Source: RUG14223 sp051881075 (GTDB lineage Bacteria; Bacillota; Clostridia; Oscillospirales; Acutalibacteraceae). Taken from it: a stretch of 15,070 nt of DNA. This document shows, one piece after another, positions 1-7,097 of the stretch (the first letter of the stretch is position 1; each line of letters begins with the position of its first letter). Location: NCBI GenBank assembly GCA_051881075.1, contig JBJEPE010000043.1:1-15070 (forward strand), given 5' to 3'. A model generated the notes under the pieces. That model had not been told where the DNA came from and did not search any database. It saw nothing but the letters and a program-made list of their open reading frames with translations. A program made the translations under genes and the position numbers.

Positions 1-170
1 AGGTCGAAATCTTTTAAACTTTTCCTAAAATCATCAAATCCATCTGATGCACAAAATTCAACAAGCACAAAAACATCCACATCTTTTATATAATCAGGGA
101 TGAAACTTGGAATTGTATATCCTATTCCACCCATTGCATGTAAATTCCATTCTAAATACTTTAATTCCAC
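1..170 (-). CDS. Endonuclease/exonuclease/phosphatase-fold protein, N-terminal part only (cut by window edge)
   Basis: Only the first 56 codons are visible; the gene continues past the left edge. The start is GTG at 170, preceded by a strong GGAGG (minus strand, 182-178) seven bases upstream. The visible protein has a beta strand with WNLHAMGGIGY (residues 8-18) and then DVFVLVEF (32-39). This matches the opening of the endonuclease/exonuclease/phosphatase superfamily, where an Asn after the first strand (N9) and a Glu in an LQE-like motif (E38 here, in LVEF) bind the catalytic metal. Substrate cannot be told: DNA, RNA, inositol phosphates and lipids are all used in this fold. It lies 250 bases downstream of the rRNA methyltransferase behind a long hairpin, so it is probably a separate unit. 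The fold call is inferred from two motifs and is moderately secure. Confidence 0.6.
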   Translation of the reverse strand, partial: MELKYLEWNLHAMGGIGYTIPSFIPDYIKDVDVFVLVEFCASDGFDDFRKSLKDFD

Positions 171-177
171 ATAAGTT

Positions 178-182
178 CCTCC
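178..182 (-). promoter_or_regulatory. Ribosome binding site that fixes the GTG start at 170
   Basis: GGAGG on the minus strand, seven bases before GTG. A second purine-rich GGGAGG lies about 10 bases further upstream. No ATG start in the right frame sits at a comparable distance, so this site decides the start of the edge gene. Confidence 0.6.
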
Positions 183-287
183 GTTCTTCCTCCCGACAAC
201 TAATCCCCACACTCAACCCCTTGTTATCTAATCCAAGGTCACAACCTGACACTCATTTTCGTAGTAGATATATTTCCATAAAAATAA

Positions 288-339
288 CCGGACTTTTTTA
301 GCAGTTAGACTTCTATTCCTAACTTCCGAAAAAGTCCGG
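288..339 (-). terminator. Long composite hairpin, probable terminator or attenuator after the rRNA methyltransferase gene
   Basis: The outer arms CCGGACTTTTT (339-329, minus strand) and AAAAAGTCCGG (298-288) pair perfectly over 11 bases. Inside them, after a 4x4 internal loop, AGTTAG (324-319) pairs with CTAACT (308-303) around a 10-base loop. On the minus strand the 3' arm is followed by a U-rich run (TTATTTTTAT), as at an intrinsic terminator. It lies 81 bases past the stop codon at 421 and about 118 bases before the next start at 170. It could end the upstream unit or act as an attenuator in the leader of the edge gene. The pairing is seen directly; the function is inferred. Confidence 0.5.
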
Positions 340-420
340 AAATACGCCACTTTCTGGCTCCTATTTATCTTTCTTTGACATCAACACCGCAGGCTAGATT
401 GATGCCTTTATGCCATGCGA

Positions 421-1848
421 TTAAGGTATCATCTTAAAATGTCGTAGTGCTTCCTCAATTAGCTTTACCTTTTCAGACGGGCATTGAGGCTGTTTTTGGT
501 TATCATTTTTAGAATTGTTGTAGCAATCTCTTTCGATAATACCGTGCTTTTGCTTTACCTGAGCAATGTAAAGAGAAGATACTTTCACACGATGTTTATC
601 GAATATGTAATCTTTTATTTCGTCATAAGTTGCCTTTGCTTCGGATGATGTTAAATCCAGCTCGTCCATGTCAACAGTAATGTCGATATATGTATCGGGC
701 TTTTTTCTAACCAACTGAACAACCGTCTCAACATGCTCTGTATGAGGGAACATATCTACGGGCTGAATGCGGCGCACCTTGTAATACTTACGTGTTAAAA
801 AGCTTAAATCTCTCGCCTGCGTTTCCGGATTACATGAAATGTACACTATTTTCTCAGGCAAAAGCTTAATGACCGAACGCAAAAAATCAAGGCTTGCGCC
901 TGCCCGTGGGGGATCCATGATTACTACATCCGCCGTTAATCCTTCAAAGGCGGCATTTACCATAAATTCGCCTGCGTCGTCCTCGTAAAATACGATATTG
1001 TCAGCATTATTAAGTCTTGCGTTTACTCTGGCATCAGCAACGGCATCACCGTTAAGCTCAACTCCGATAACCTTAGATGCCTTAGCCGCCGCAATGATGC
1101 CTATTGTACCCGTACCGCAATAAGCGTCTATTACCGTCTGCGTACCGTCAAGTCCTGCATACTCCATGGCTGTACTATACAATATCTCAGTCTGAATGGG
1201 ATTAATCTGATAAAACGCTTTAGGCGATATCCTGAATCTGCAACCGCAGAGCGTGTCCTCTATATATCCGCTGCCGTAAAGTATTCTACTCTGCTCACCT
1301 AAAACAAGGCTTGTATGCCTATTGTTTATATTCTGCACAATAGTTGTAATATCCGGGTGACGTTCAAGCAAGGCATTTACAAACTTTGATGCTGACGGAA
1401 AATTAAGCTCACCGGTAACAAGTACAACCATTATTTCTCCGCTTGTAAAGCCTCTGCGTACAAGAACATGGCGTAAAAAGCCACGCATTGTAACATCATT
1501 AAATGGGCGCAGTTTAAAGCTTTTTAAAAGCCTGCGTATTGTTACTATTATCTCATCCGCCTTTTTATCCTCTATCATACAGCTATCAACAGGCACTATA
1601 TTATGAGTGGACGATTGATAAACCCCCGATATAATCTGACCTCTTTTTTCGCCAAATGCCGCCTGTACCTTATTACGGTAATGGTACGGATTGCTCATAC
1701 CTATTATTTCATTAACATGATGATATCTGCCCAAAAGCTTTATCGTCTTAACCTGCTTAAAGCTAAGCTGTTTTTCATATGTAAGATTTTGTATCTGACA
1801 TCCTCCGCATTTTTTGCGATGAGGACATTTTGTAAAACTGTCGCTCAT
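421..1848 (-). CDS. rlmD: 23S rRNA (uracil-C5)-methyltransferase, RlmD/RlmCD type, TRAM-less with C-terminal extension
   Basis: This 475-residue enzyme belongs to the TrmA/RlmC/RlmD family, which methylates C5 of a uracil in RNA using S-adenosylmethionine. The [4Fe-4S] cysteines are C8, C14, C17 and C90. The SAM-binding loop DAYCGTGTIG is at 241-250, MDPPRAG at 311-317, and the catalytic nucleophile is C339 in YISCNP. The general-base Glu is probably E374 in HVETV. The usual N-terminal TRAM domain is absent, and a TGA in the same frame at 1863-1861 rules out a missed longer start. Residues about 388-475 form an extra C-terminal module, including SSLYIAQVKQKHGI and a CPSEKVKLIEEAL segment, rich in charged residues and helix-turn-helix-like. 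The start is ATG with AGGAAG upstream; the gene follows the glycosyltransferase by 24 bases. The family is certain; the exact target uridine (U747, U1939 or both) is not. Confidence 0.9.
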   Translation of the reverse strand: MSDSFTKCPHRKKCGGCQIQNLTYEKQLSFKQVKTIKLLGRYHHVNEIIGMSNPYHYRNKVQAAFGEKRGQIISGVYQSSTHNIVPVDSCMIEDKKADEIIVTIRRLLKSFKLRPFNDVTMRGFLRHVLVRRGFTSGEIMVVLVTGELNFPSASKFVNALLERHPDITTIVQNINNRHTSLVLGEQSRILYGSGYIEDTLCGCRFRISPKAFYQINPIQTEILYSTAMEYAGLDGTQTVIDAYCGTGTIGIIAAAKASKVIGVELNGDAVADARVNARLNNADNIVFYEDDAGEFMVNAAFEGLTADVVIMDPPRAGASLDFLRSVIKLLPEKIVYISCNPETQARDLSFLTRKYYKVRRIQPVDMFPHTEHVETVVQLVRKKPDTYIDITVDMDELDLTSSEAKATYDEIKDYIFDKHRVKVSSLYIAQVKQKHGIIERDCYNNSKNDNQKQPQCPSEKVKLIEEALRHFKMIP

Positions 1849-1872
1849 ATTAACTTCCTTTCAAATAAATCC

Positions 1873-2949
1873 TTAAAAAAAGAATACACCGCTATATAAA
1901 AGGGTCGATATTAAAATAGTGCCTATTATCTCTATTGTAAGAGTAATCTTATTCTGCGGCAACAGGAAAAATAGAGTAAAACAACCGTTAAAATATCTGT
2001 AATAGCTAGCTGTAGGATTATAATTATTTTTGCCGGTTGAGGTTACCAATATAACGGTAGCAAGTACGTACAGAAATAAATCGTAGCTTTCCTTGTGTTT
2101 GCGAAGCCTTACTACTCCTATGACAATTAATACAATATAAAAATACGCTAATATAAAATCAGCGGTAAAAAAGACTCTAAGCAGAATGTCCTCTATAGAT
2201 ATTATTTTTGGAAACTGTTTAAGAAGCGTAAAAACATTGAAGCTTGTTTTCGACCAATGTGTATACTGTATATCTATGAAGGTTCTCCAGCTACCGGTAT
2301 TTATTTGCAAATAAGCAGGATAAATACAGCTTATTATTGTTGCAGGAATATACATTTTCAATATATTTAAGAACTTTTCTTTTTTCTGTAGCATTTGTAC
2401 AAACATAAAGCCGAAAATAACAAAAAACAATATGCTGCCGGTACTTCGGGTCATAACAGAAAGTCCCAGGCACACACCAGCCGTAATATAATTTCTTTTA
2501 TTTTTATATAAATAATACGCACATACGGTAAAGAACAAAAATATGCTTTCGCCGTAGCAAATAACAGTAAACGGTGCAACAGGTGATAAAAGCCATATCT
2601 TGCAGCACATAACAGGGTCATAATTAAACTGTTCTTTTGCTATCTTATAGATATAATATGTTGTTCCAAATACCGCTACCTGATTTAACAGACAAAAGCC
2701 GAAAACTCCTAAATAGCGTATAAGAAGGGGCGTAAGCGGAAAGAATGCATATAAATAATCCTCACAATAACCGTTATTTGCTATATTTATGTAATGTTCG
2801 CAGTCAAACAGTTTAGTTAAATCAAAATATGTTACACTAAACAGGATGGCCAACAAGAATATTCTTGATATTACATAGCATTGCAGTATTTCCTTAACTT
2901 CTTTTGTATTGTATTTTTTTATAAGATTTATACATTCGTTTTTATTCAA
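1873..2949 (-). CDS. PIG-V-like GT-C membrane glycosyltransferase
   Basis: This polytopic protein (358 residues from the preferred start) has about eight or nine hydrophobic segments. It resembles bacterial relatives of PIG-V, the GPI alpha-1,6-mannosyltransferase, which use a polyprenyl-phosphate sugar donor. Numbered from an alternative TTG at 2976, the first external loop holds FDCEHYINIANNGY (57-70), whose Asp and His match the W/F-D-x-x-H catalytic motif. AFFPLTPLLIRYLG (77-90), SPVAPF with YGESIF (131-146) and GLSVMTRSTG (171-180) are further PIG-V marks. Acceptor and sugar are unknown; a cell-surface glycan or glycolipid is likely. I prefer TTG at 2949, because GGGGTGGG lies five bases before it and directly follows the upstream stop codon. 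TTG at 2976 would add nine residues and overlap the preceding gene, with no evident ribosome binding site. Confidence 0.7.
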   Translation of the reverse strand: MNKNECINLIKKYNTKEVKEILQCYVISRIFLLAILFSVTYFDLTKLFDCEHYINIANNGYCEDYLYAFFPLTPLLIRYLGVFGFCLLNQVAVFGTTYYIYKIAKEQFNYDPVMCCKIWLLSPVAPFTVICYGESIFLFFTVCAYYLYKNKRNYITAGVCLGLSVMTRSTGSILFFVIFGFMFVQMLQKKEKFLNILKMYIPATIISCIYPAYLQINTGSWRTFIDIQYTHWSKTSFNVFTLLKQFPKIISIEDILLRVFFTADFILAYFYIVLIVIGVVRLRKHKESYDLFLYVLATVILVTSTGKNNYNPTASYYRYFNGCFTLFFLLPQNKITLTIEIIGTILISTLLYSGVFFF

Positions 2950-2954
2950 CTTAT

Positions 2955-2962
2955 CCCACCCC
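2955..2962 (-). promoter_or_regulatory. Ribosome binding site deciding the TTG start of the PIG-V-like gene
   Basis: GGGGTGGG on the minus strand lies directly after the TAA of the upstream gene and five bases before TTG at 2949. It resembles the GGTGAT side of the consensus. This supports TTG 2949 over TTG 2976 and implies translational coupling to the preceding gene. Confidence 0.4.
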
Positions 2963-3685
2963 TTATCTTCTGTCAAGCTTAATATTTGACTTTATCTTAT
3001 CAAGTATTTTTTGTACGTTTATTTGCTTTGCCTTAGGGTATCTGAATCCCTTAACTCGCCTCAATGCATGGCGGTGCAATGCGCCTGACGACTTATACAT
3101 ATTAGCTACAAGCTCTGTCATATAGTCATTTATAGCAGAGTCAATTTCACTTACACGTTTATCAAAGTTAGTGAGTGTAGATATAGTCAGGGTCATATCT
3201 ATAGCAAATAATATGGCTAAAATCAATGCTAAAAGCTCAAAAATAATTTCGGGAATAACCTTTGAAACGTCTGCGCATATAGGCGCAAGCACATATACTA
3301 CTAGCAAGCCTGCCAACCCAAATCCACATGATGTAGGCACGCTTACTCTGCCCTTTATGTTCAGAGGTACATTGCTGTAATCCCACCAATAAGCGTGAAA
3401 TAGCTTTTCAAGTCCCCATGATGTAAAATATTCAAGTACCATACTTGCAAAGAATGAAAATATAAACACTTGCCACCACTTAAGCATTGGCAAATTAAAT
3501 ATAGAAAGTATATCCACAATAGCAACTCCGATGGTTGCTCCTACACCGTATATAGGACAGACAGGACCAAACAAAAAACCTCTGTTTGCCCATTTTCCGT
3601 TTTTTACAGTGCAATATATAGTTTCCCATACCCAACCCAAAAAAGAAAATAGGATAAACTGTGTAAAATATCTGCTAATCCACAT
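2963..3685 (-). CDS. Putative ABC transporter type IV (CmpB-like) integral membrane protein
   Basis: This 240-residue membrane protein has about five hydrophobic segments in its first 170 residues, then a charged cytoplasmic tail. Family marks are LGWVWETIY (16-24), NRGFLFGPVCPIYGVGA (34-50), LEYFTSWGLEKLFHAYWWDYS (about 84-104) and a GRVSVPTSCGFG segment (112-123). These match the family named 'putative ABC-transporter type IV' (CmpB-like, common in Bacillota), whose transport role is unproved. The tail (170-240) contains a likely amphipathic helix and ends rich in Lys and Arg. The start is ATG at 3685 with a strong GGGAGG seven bases upstream. The neighbouring PIG-V-like glycosyltransferase begins within 14 bases of its stop, so the two are very likely co-translated and may serve the same envelope process. 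I see no ATPase gene beside it, which argues against a conventional ABC transporter. Confidence 0.75.
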   Translation of the reverse strand: MWISRYFTQFILFSFLGWVWETIYCTVKNGKWANRGFLFGPVCPIYGVGATIGVAIVDILSIFNLPMLKWWQVFIFSFFASMVLEYFTSWGLEKLFHAYWWDYSNVPLNIKGRVSVPTSCGFGLAGLLVVYVLAPICADVSKVIPEIIFELLALILAILFAIDMTLTISTLTNFDKRVSEIDSAINDYMTELVANMYKSSGALHRHALRRVKGFRYPKAKQINVQKILDKIKSNIKLDRR

Positions 3686-3720
3686 ATAGGAACCTCCCTT
3701 TGCAGATAAAAGAATTGTAA

Positions 3721-4047
3721 TTAAAATACAAGTTGCACCAGCAGCATATAGCTTACCGTTCCGCTTATAATACTTATCAGAGTATTGCGCTTAAATACAT
3801 ATGTCAAGACCACTATTGCACCTGCAATAAATTGCGGCAGGAATCCGCTTACAGCAGCAAAGGATGTATCCTTTAAACAATACACAACAAGCATACCCAT
3901 GATAGCATACGGCAGCACCGTACCTAAATATGTAATAAATGCAGGAAGCTTACGTTTACCGGAAAAAATCACGAAAGGAATAACCCTTAGCAGCAACGTA
4001 ACTGCTGACATAATCGCTATGGTCAAAACGGCGTGTACGTTATTCAT
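3721..4047 (-). CDS. azlD: Branched-chain amino acid exporter small subunit, AzlD family
   Basis: This 108-residue protein has about four membrane segments, the usual size of AzlD. The N-terminal helix with LLLRVIPF (about 18-25) is typical of the family. AzlD works with AzlC to export branched-chain amino acids; in Bacillus subtilis azlCD overexpression gives resistance to 4-azaleucine. The ATG overlaps the end of azlC by eight bases, with GAGGAG inside azlC as ribosome binding site. This arrangement couples translation of the two subunits. The gene is followed after 35 bases by the CmpB-like gene. The call is secure for the pair, less so for the transported substrate. Confidence 0.85.
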   Translation of the reverse strand: MNNVHAVLTIAIMSAVTLLLRVIPFVIFSGKRKLPAFITYLGTVLPYAIMGMLVVYCLKDTSFAAVSGFLPQFIAGAIVVLTYVFKRNTLISIISGTVSYMLLVQLVF

Positions 4048-4738
4048 CGGCTTTCTCCTCTCCGGTAAATTTCTTCATAACCGAAAGTACTATAGTTATT
4101 AATATCATATCGGGTATCAAGAAATTTTCACTACCGAATATAACAAGGCAAATGACAGAAGCAACTATACCGGAAATAGCCGCAAAATGATTTTTGGTCT
4201 TTAACCATTGCTCCGTAAAAACAGTGATAAACAATGCTGTAAGTGCAAATTCTATGCCTTGTGTGTTAAATGGTATTATTGAGCCGATAAGTGAGCCTAT
4301 CAAGCTACCTGATATCCAATAACACTGATTAAAAAGTGAAACAAAAAAGTAATACCATGTCCGCTGTTTCTTTGGCAGGTCTTCTCCCTTAGAGCAAACC
4401 AAAGAATATGTTTCATCAGTTAGCGCAAAAATAAGATATGGCTTTTTTATTCCTGCATCCTTGTACTTCTCTATCATAGACAATCCGTAAAACAGATGTC
4501 TGGCGTTTACCATAAGCGTAGTAAGCGCAACAGATATAAGCGATGCACCACTACTTAAAAGTCCTACGCCTACATATTGCATAGAACCTGCATAGATAAA
4601 AAAGCTCATTGCAAACGCCCACCAAAAACCGTATCCGTTTGTTTTTAATATTATTCCAAAGCCCATGCCAAGCACCAGATATCCCGTCATTACAGGTAAC
4701 GTATCTATAAATGCAGGCTTCAACGTTTTCTTCCACAT
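4040..4738 (-). CDS. azlC: Branched-chain amino acid exporter large subunit, AzlC family
   Basis: This large subunit of the AzlCD (LIV-E) exporter has several hydrophobic helices. Family marks, numbered from an alternative GTG at 4750, are LPVMTGYLVLGMGFG (18-32), IYAGSMQ (52-58), NARHLFYGLS (82-91) and ALTDETYSL (109-117). The start chosen is ATG at 4738, giving 232 residues. GTG at 4750 would leave GGAA only about two bases away, whereas ATG 4738 has AAGTGAT at a better distance. A well-placed AGGAGC precedes another ATG at 4799, but that frame is out of phase and runs into azlC as a shadow reading. The gene follows the MBL hydrolase after 113 bases, with a possible promoter in the gap. Confidence 0.85.
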   Translation of the reverse strand: MWKKTLKPAFIDTLPVMTGYLVLGMGFGIILKTNGYGFWWAFAMSFFIYAGSMQYVGVGLLSSGASLISVALTTLMVNARHLFYGLSMIEKYKDAGIKKPYLIFALTDETYSLVCSKGEDLPKKQRTWYYFFVSLFNQCYWISGSLIGSLIGSIIPFNTQGIEFALTALFITVFTEQWLKTKNHFAAISGIVASVICLVIFGSENFLIPDMILITIVLSVMKKFTGEEKADE

Positions 4739-4820
4739 ATTTATTATCACTTTCCGTTAATCTTTTTTCGCTTAATACATAAATGATAGCAAAAGTCATT
4801 GTATATGCTCCTATACAGAT

Positions 4821-4855
4821 ACTGTCTTTCTATGACAGTCATACTATTAATTCAA
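4821..4855 (-). promoter_or_regulatory. Candidate azlCD promoter with a dyad around the -10 box
   Basis: On the minus strand TTGAAT (4855-4850) and TAGAAA (4832-4827) are separated by exactly 17 bases; each matches the sigma-A consensus at four of six positions. The -10 hexamer lies in the gap between inverted arms ACTGTC (4839-4834) and GACAGT (4826-4821), which could be a repressor site. The -35 box overlaps the last codons of the upstream hydrolase gene. The match is weak and the dyad is only six base pairs, so this is a suggestion. Confidence 0.3.
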
Positions 4856-5616
4856 ATATGTATTTTAAAATCGTCAAAATCAAATACACCGTTTCCCTGA
4901 TGTAATTTTCCGGCTTGTGCTAAGCCCTCAAAGCCTACTACAATTTTATCAATCAGTTTAGGTGTAATATTTAATTGATAATGTCCCGGTAAAACTCTGT
5001 TAATCTGATATTCCTGCACTCTCTTTACCGACTGATAAAATAATTGCGGATCGGTAGTCGGATAAAAAGCGTCAAGGCAACCCTTGTATATTAAATCTCC
5101 CGAATATAAATATTTCCTTTCCTGTTCATAAAAACAGCAATGTCCCGGTGAATGCCCCGGTGTATGAATAACAGATAATTTTCTTTCACCTAAATCAAAG
5201 CATTCTCCGTTGCGAAAAACTTTTTGAGGCTTTCCTTTAAAGATACTATAATTCTCAATATTGAAATCCGGCGGAAAATCGCAGGGTAAGCGTGTCAGGT
5301 TATACTTTACGGTTTGAAGCGAGATAGGAAACTTTTCTGAAAGCCAGGCTTCTTCTGCCTCATGTACTGCAATATTATCAAAGTACTTATGCCCTCCTAT
5401 ATGATCCCAATGAATATGTGTAGCTATCACCGTAATAGGAAGCTGTGTAAGTCTGTCTACAATTTTTCTAATATTTGAAACTCCCAAGCCTGTATCAATT
5501 AGTATAGCCCTTTTTGTTCCGCATAAAAGATAGCAATGCGTCTGTTCCCAATGCTTGTATTCGCTAATAACAAAGGTATCATCGTCAATTTTTTCAACCG
5601 TAAACCAATCTTTCAT
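4852..5616 (-). CDS. MBL-fold metallo-hydrolase (glyoxalase II/beta-lactamase-like)
   Basis: This is a complete metallo-beta-lactamase-fold hydrolase. Numbered from GTG at 5625, the metal ligands are THIHWDH (69-75, giving H70, H72, D74, H75), H158 in TPGHSPGH, D177 in YSGD and H215 in LPGH. All seven expected ligands are present, so a binuclear metal site is likely. The TPGHSPGH arrangement is common in glyoxalase II-like and quorum-lactonase-like members; the substrate cannot be deduced. The start is set at ATG 5616 (254 residues), because AGGTG lies six bases before it and includes the GTG at 5625. It follows the toroid protein gene after 62 bases, probably in the same unit as yjdF. It has no signal peptide, so it should be cytoplasmic. 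Confidence 0.8.
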   Translation of the reverse strand: MKDWFTVEKIDDDTFVISEYKHWEQTHCYLLCGTKRAILIDTGLGVSNIRKIVDRLTQLPITVIATHIHWDHIGGHKYFDNIAVHEAEEAWLSEKFPISLQTVKYNLTRLPCDFPPDFNIENYSIFKGKPQKVFRNGECFDLGERKLSVIHTPGHSPGHCCFYEQERKYLYSGDLIYKGCLDAFYPTTDPQLFYQSVKRVQEYQINRVLPGHYQLNITPKLIDKIVVGFEGLAQAGKLHQGNGVFDFDDFKIHI

Positions 5617-5678
5617 TATTTTCACCTATACAATTTGCACTTTATCTTTTGTTCTTGACATAATATAAGAAGCATTAT

Positions 5679-6599
5679 TTACTTTCTGCACTGAAACTCC
5701 TGCTGTGCAAAATTTATATAGTATAACAATTTATCAATAGTAATTCTCGGTCGCCACCACGCACGTGCCTGCTCAAACTCCGCATACGGTGTGTGCCATT
5801 GCCAAGTAATATCAAAGCCGCCGTCGTCGTTTTGAATATTTCCCAAAATATCAATTTCAGCTTTTATCAGCTTTTTGATATCATCATTTAAAAACTCCGA
5901 GTAACACCCTGTAAAGAAGTCAGACGGAACAGGAACATACTCTACGCCGTATTTATCAATTTCTTTACATATAGCCTTCTCAAGCCTTACCTGTATCAGA
6001 CGCTTTATGTCAGGTAAGCTGACGATATCCGTTATACCTTCAGAAGACAACAGCTCATAGCAAAGCATATAGCATTTAAGCTCATCTCCTGATACGTTTT
6101 CATTTTCTTCCAGATAATCAAATGCACATCTGATTATATCTTCATATAATGATGATTTTTCACCAAAGCATAACATAAAAGCCGCTAAAGATACGGTAGG
6201 ATTATAACCCATTATTCCGCTATCTCTTTTTTCCCACCAAATAGCATGGGGATAATTTACATTAGAGTCGATTGAAAAAAGCCATCTTTTCTGTTCTTCG
6301 TCAAATGAGTCATGTGAGTTCAGATATCTTACAATTCCACTAACTACATTATCCGCTTCTTTCAGAGCATTTATTCTGTACAAGGTAATAATAGCGTCAT
6401 TAGTGGCTATCGGATTTGAATTAGGATTCCAGTTATCTGCTTCTAATCCATGCCCAAAGCCTCCGTCTGCGTTTTGGTATTTAATTAGCTCTTGTATTAC
6501 ATTATTTGAACCTTGCTTTTCAAAAAAATATCTATAGATTGCCTTATCTAAAGGACGTGCATTTCTTTTTATAAAATCCGCTGCCTTATCGCAATTCAT
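5679..6599 (-). CDS. Alpha/alpha-toroid (prenyltransferase/squalene-oxidase repeat-like) protein of unknown function
   Basis: This 306-residue soluble protein has repeat marks of the terpenoid cyclase/prenyltransferase alpha-toroid fold: YQNADGGFGHGLE (41-53) near the N-terminus and IQNDDGGFDITWQW (255-268) near the C-terminus. NPTVSLAAF (133-141) looks like an inner helix. The QxxDGGF-type turns are typical of QW-like repeats. I see neither the DxDD acid motif of squalene cyclases nor a clear zinc site of protein prenyltransferases, so a catalytic role is unproved. ARAWWRPRITIDKL (278-291) is a notable Trp/Arg-rich stretch. The start is ATG at 6599 with AAAGGAG upstream. It begins 51 bases after yjdF and is probably on the same riboswitch-controlled transcript. 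Similar proteins occur in Clostridia without an assigned function. Confidence 0.65.
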   Translation of the reverse strand: MNCDKAADFIKRNARPLDKAIYRYFFEKQGSNNVIQELIKYQNADGGFGHGLEADNWNPNSNPIATNDAIITLYRINALKEADNVVSGIVRYLNSHDSFDEEQKRWLFSIDSNVNYPHAIWWEKRDSGIMGYNPTVSLAAFMLCFGEKSSLYEDIIRCAFDYLEENENVSGDELKCYMLCYELLSSEGITDIVSLPDIKRLIQVRLEKAICKEIDKYGVEYVPVPSDFFTGCYSEFLNDDIKKLIKAEIDILGNIQNDDGGFDITWQWHTPYAEFEQARAWWRPRITIDKLLYYINFAQQEFQCRK

Positions 6600-6650
6600 G
6601 AACTTTATCTCCTTTAATTATATATACTCTGATTTGCAGAAGCAAGGGGC

Positions 6651-7067
6651 TTATCTGCCCCTATGCTTCTTCTTTCGTTTCTGCTGTTTAAGGTCAAATA
6701 TTCTCTGTTTCTCAGCATCTTTCTGTTGCTTGTTTAATTGTTTGCGCTTAGTTTTCATTTCTTCACGCTGTAACTGCAACGCTTGCTGAGATTTAGTACC
6801 TATACCCGTCTGCAAGGTCTGCTTTTTTACTTCTCTTTGCATACGTTTATGATTACTTACAGGCTTCTTTAACGCTACATCAACAGTAGGACTGAATTTA
6901 AGCTTACAGTAATTTTTAAGGATAAATGCCCAGATATCTTGATCCTTTGGCTCTGAGCCGAATACAACTCTGCATACCGATAGCTTGCCGTTGTCAACTC
7001 TCTCAAATACGCCTACCCAGAACGGCTCCTCAAAAAATACCGTTAGTCTTGCTTCCGTTTTGTCCAT
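6651..7067 (-). CDS. yjdF: YjdF family protein (DUF2992)
   Basis: This 138-residue protein matches Bacillus subtilis YjdF. Residues 1-60 form a compact beta-rich domain with LTVFFEEPFWVGVFER (8-23) and GSEPKDQDIWAFIL (37-50). Then comes a basic linker with KRMQREVKK (74-82), and from about 95 to the end a Lys/Arg/Gln-rich helix, likely coiled coil, ending in RKKKHRGR. The strongly basic tail suggests contact with nucleic acid, but no biochemical function is established for the family. It is preceded by the riboswitch class named after it, which binds azaaromatic compounds, so a role in handling such compounds is inferred. The start is ATG at 7067 with AGGAGGG seven bases upstream. The family identification is firm from the motifs and the leader together. 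Confidence 0.9.
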   Translation of the reverse strand: MDKTEARLTVFFEEPFWVGVFERVDNGKLSVCRVVFGSEPKDQDIWAFILKNYCKLKFSPTVDVALKKPVSNHKRMQREVKKQTLQTGIGTKSQQALQLQREEMKTKRKQLNKQQKDAEKQRIFDLKQQKRKKKHRGR

Positions 7068-7074
7068 AAAGAAA

Positions 7075-7080
7075 CCCTCC
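7075..7080 (-). promoter_or_regulatory. yjdF ribosome binding site that can be masked by the riboswitch
   Basis: GGAGGG on the minus strand, seven bases before the yjdF ATG. The leader carries CCCUCC within 7121-7115 (minus strand), which can pair with it over six bases. That points to control at translation initiation; the pairing is seen, its use is inferred. Confidence 0.6.
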
Positions 7081-7097
7081 TATAACAGTGCTATGAA

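Larger units (their letters stand above)
171..420. other. Intergenic leader region between the rRNA methyltransferase and the edge gene
   Basis: This 250-base stretch holds the composite hairpin at 288-339 and a smaller inverted repeat (catcaa 379-384, ttgatg 399-404). Near the edge gene, GGATTAG occurs twice within about 30 bases. A minus-strand reading from about 348 gives some 40 codons without a stop, but it runs through the hairpin and I recognise no protein in it. An open stretch on the plus strand here shows no protein-like character either. I call no gene. Confidence 0.4.

Noticed and set aside
107..301. Plus-strand reading frame in the left leader
   Set aside because: Its composition is not protein-like and it overlaps the start of the minus-strand edge gene and part of the hairpin.
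4551..4799. An 82-codon reading with a good ribosome binding site overlapping azlC
   Set aside because: About three quarters of it overlaps azlC in another frame and its residues resemble no family, so it is not called a gene.
5679..6599. Squalene cyclase or protein prenyltransferase function for the toroid protein
   Set aside because: The fold repeats are present but the DxDD motif and zinc ligands are not seen.
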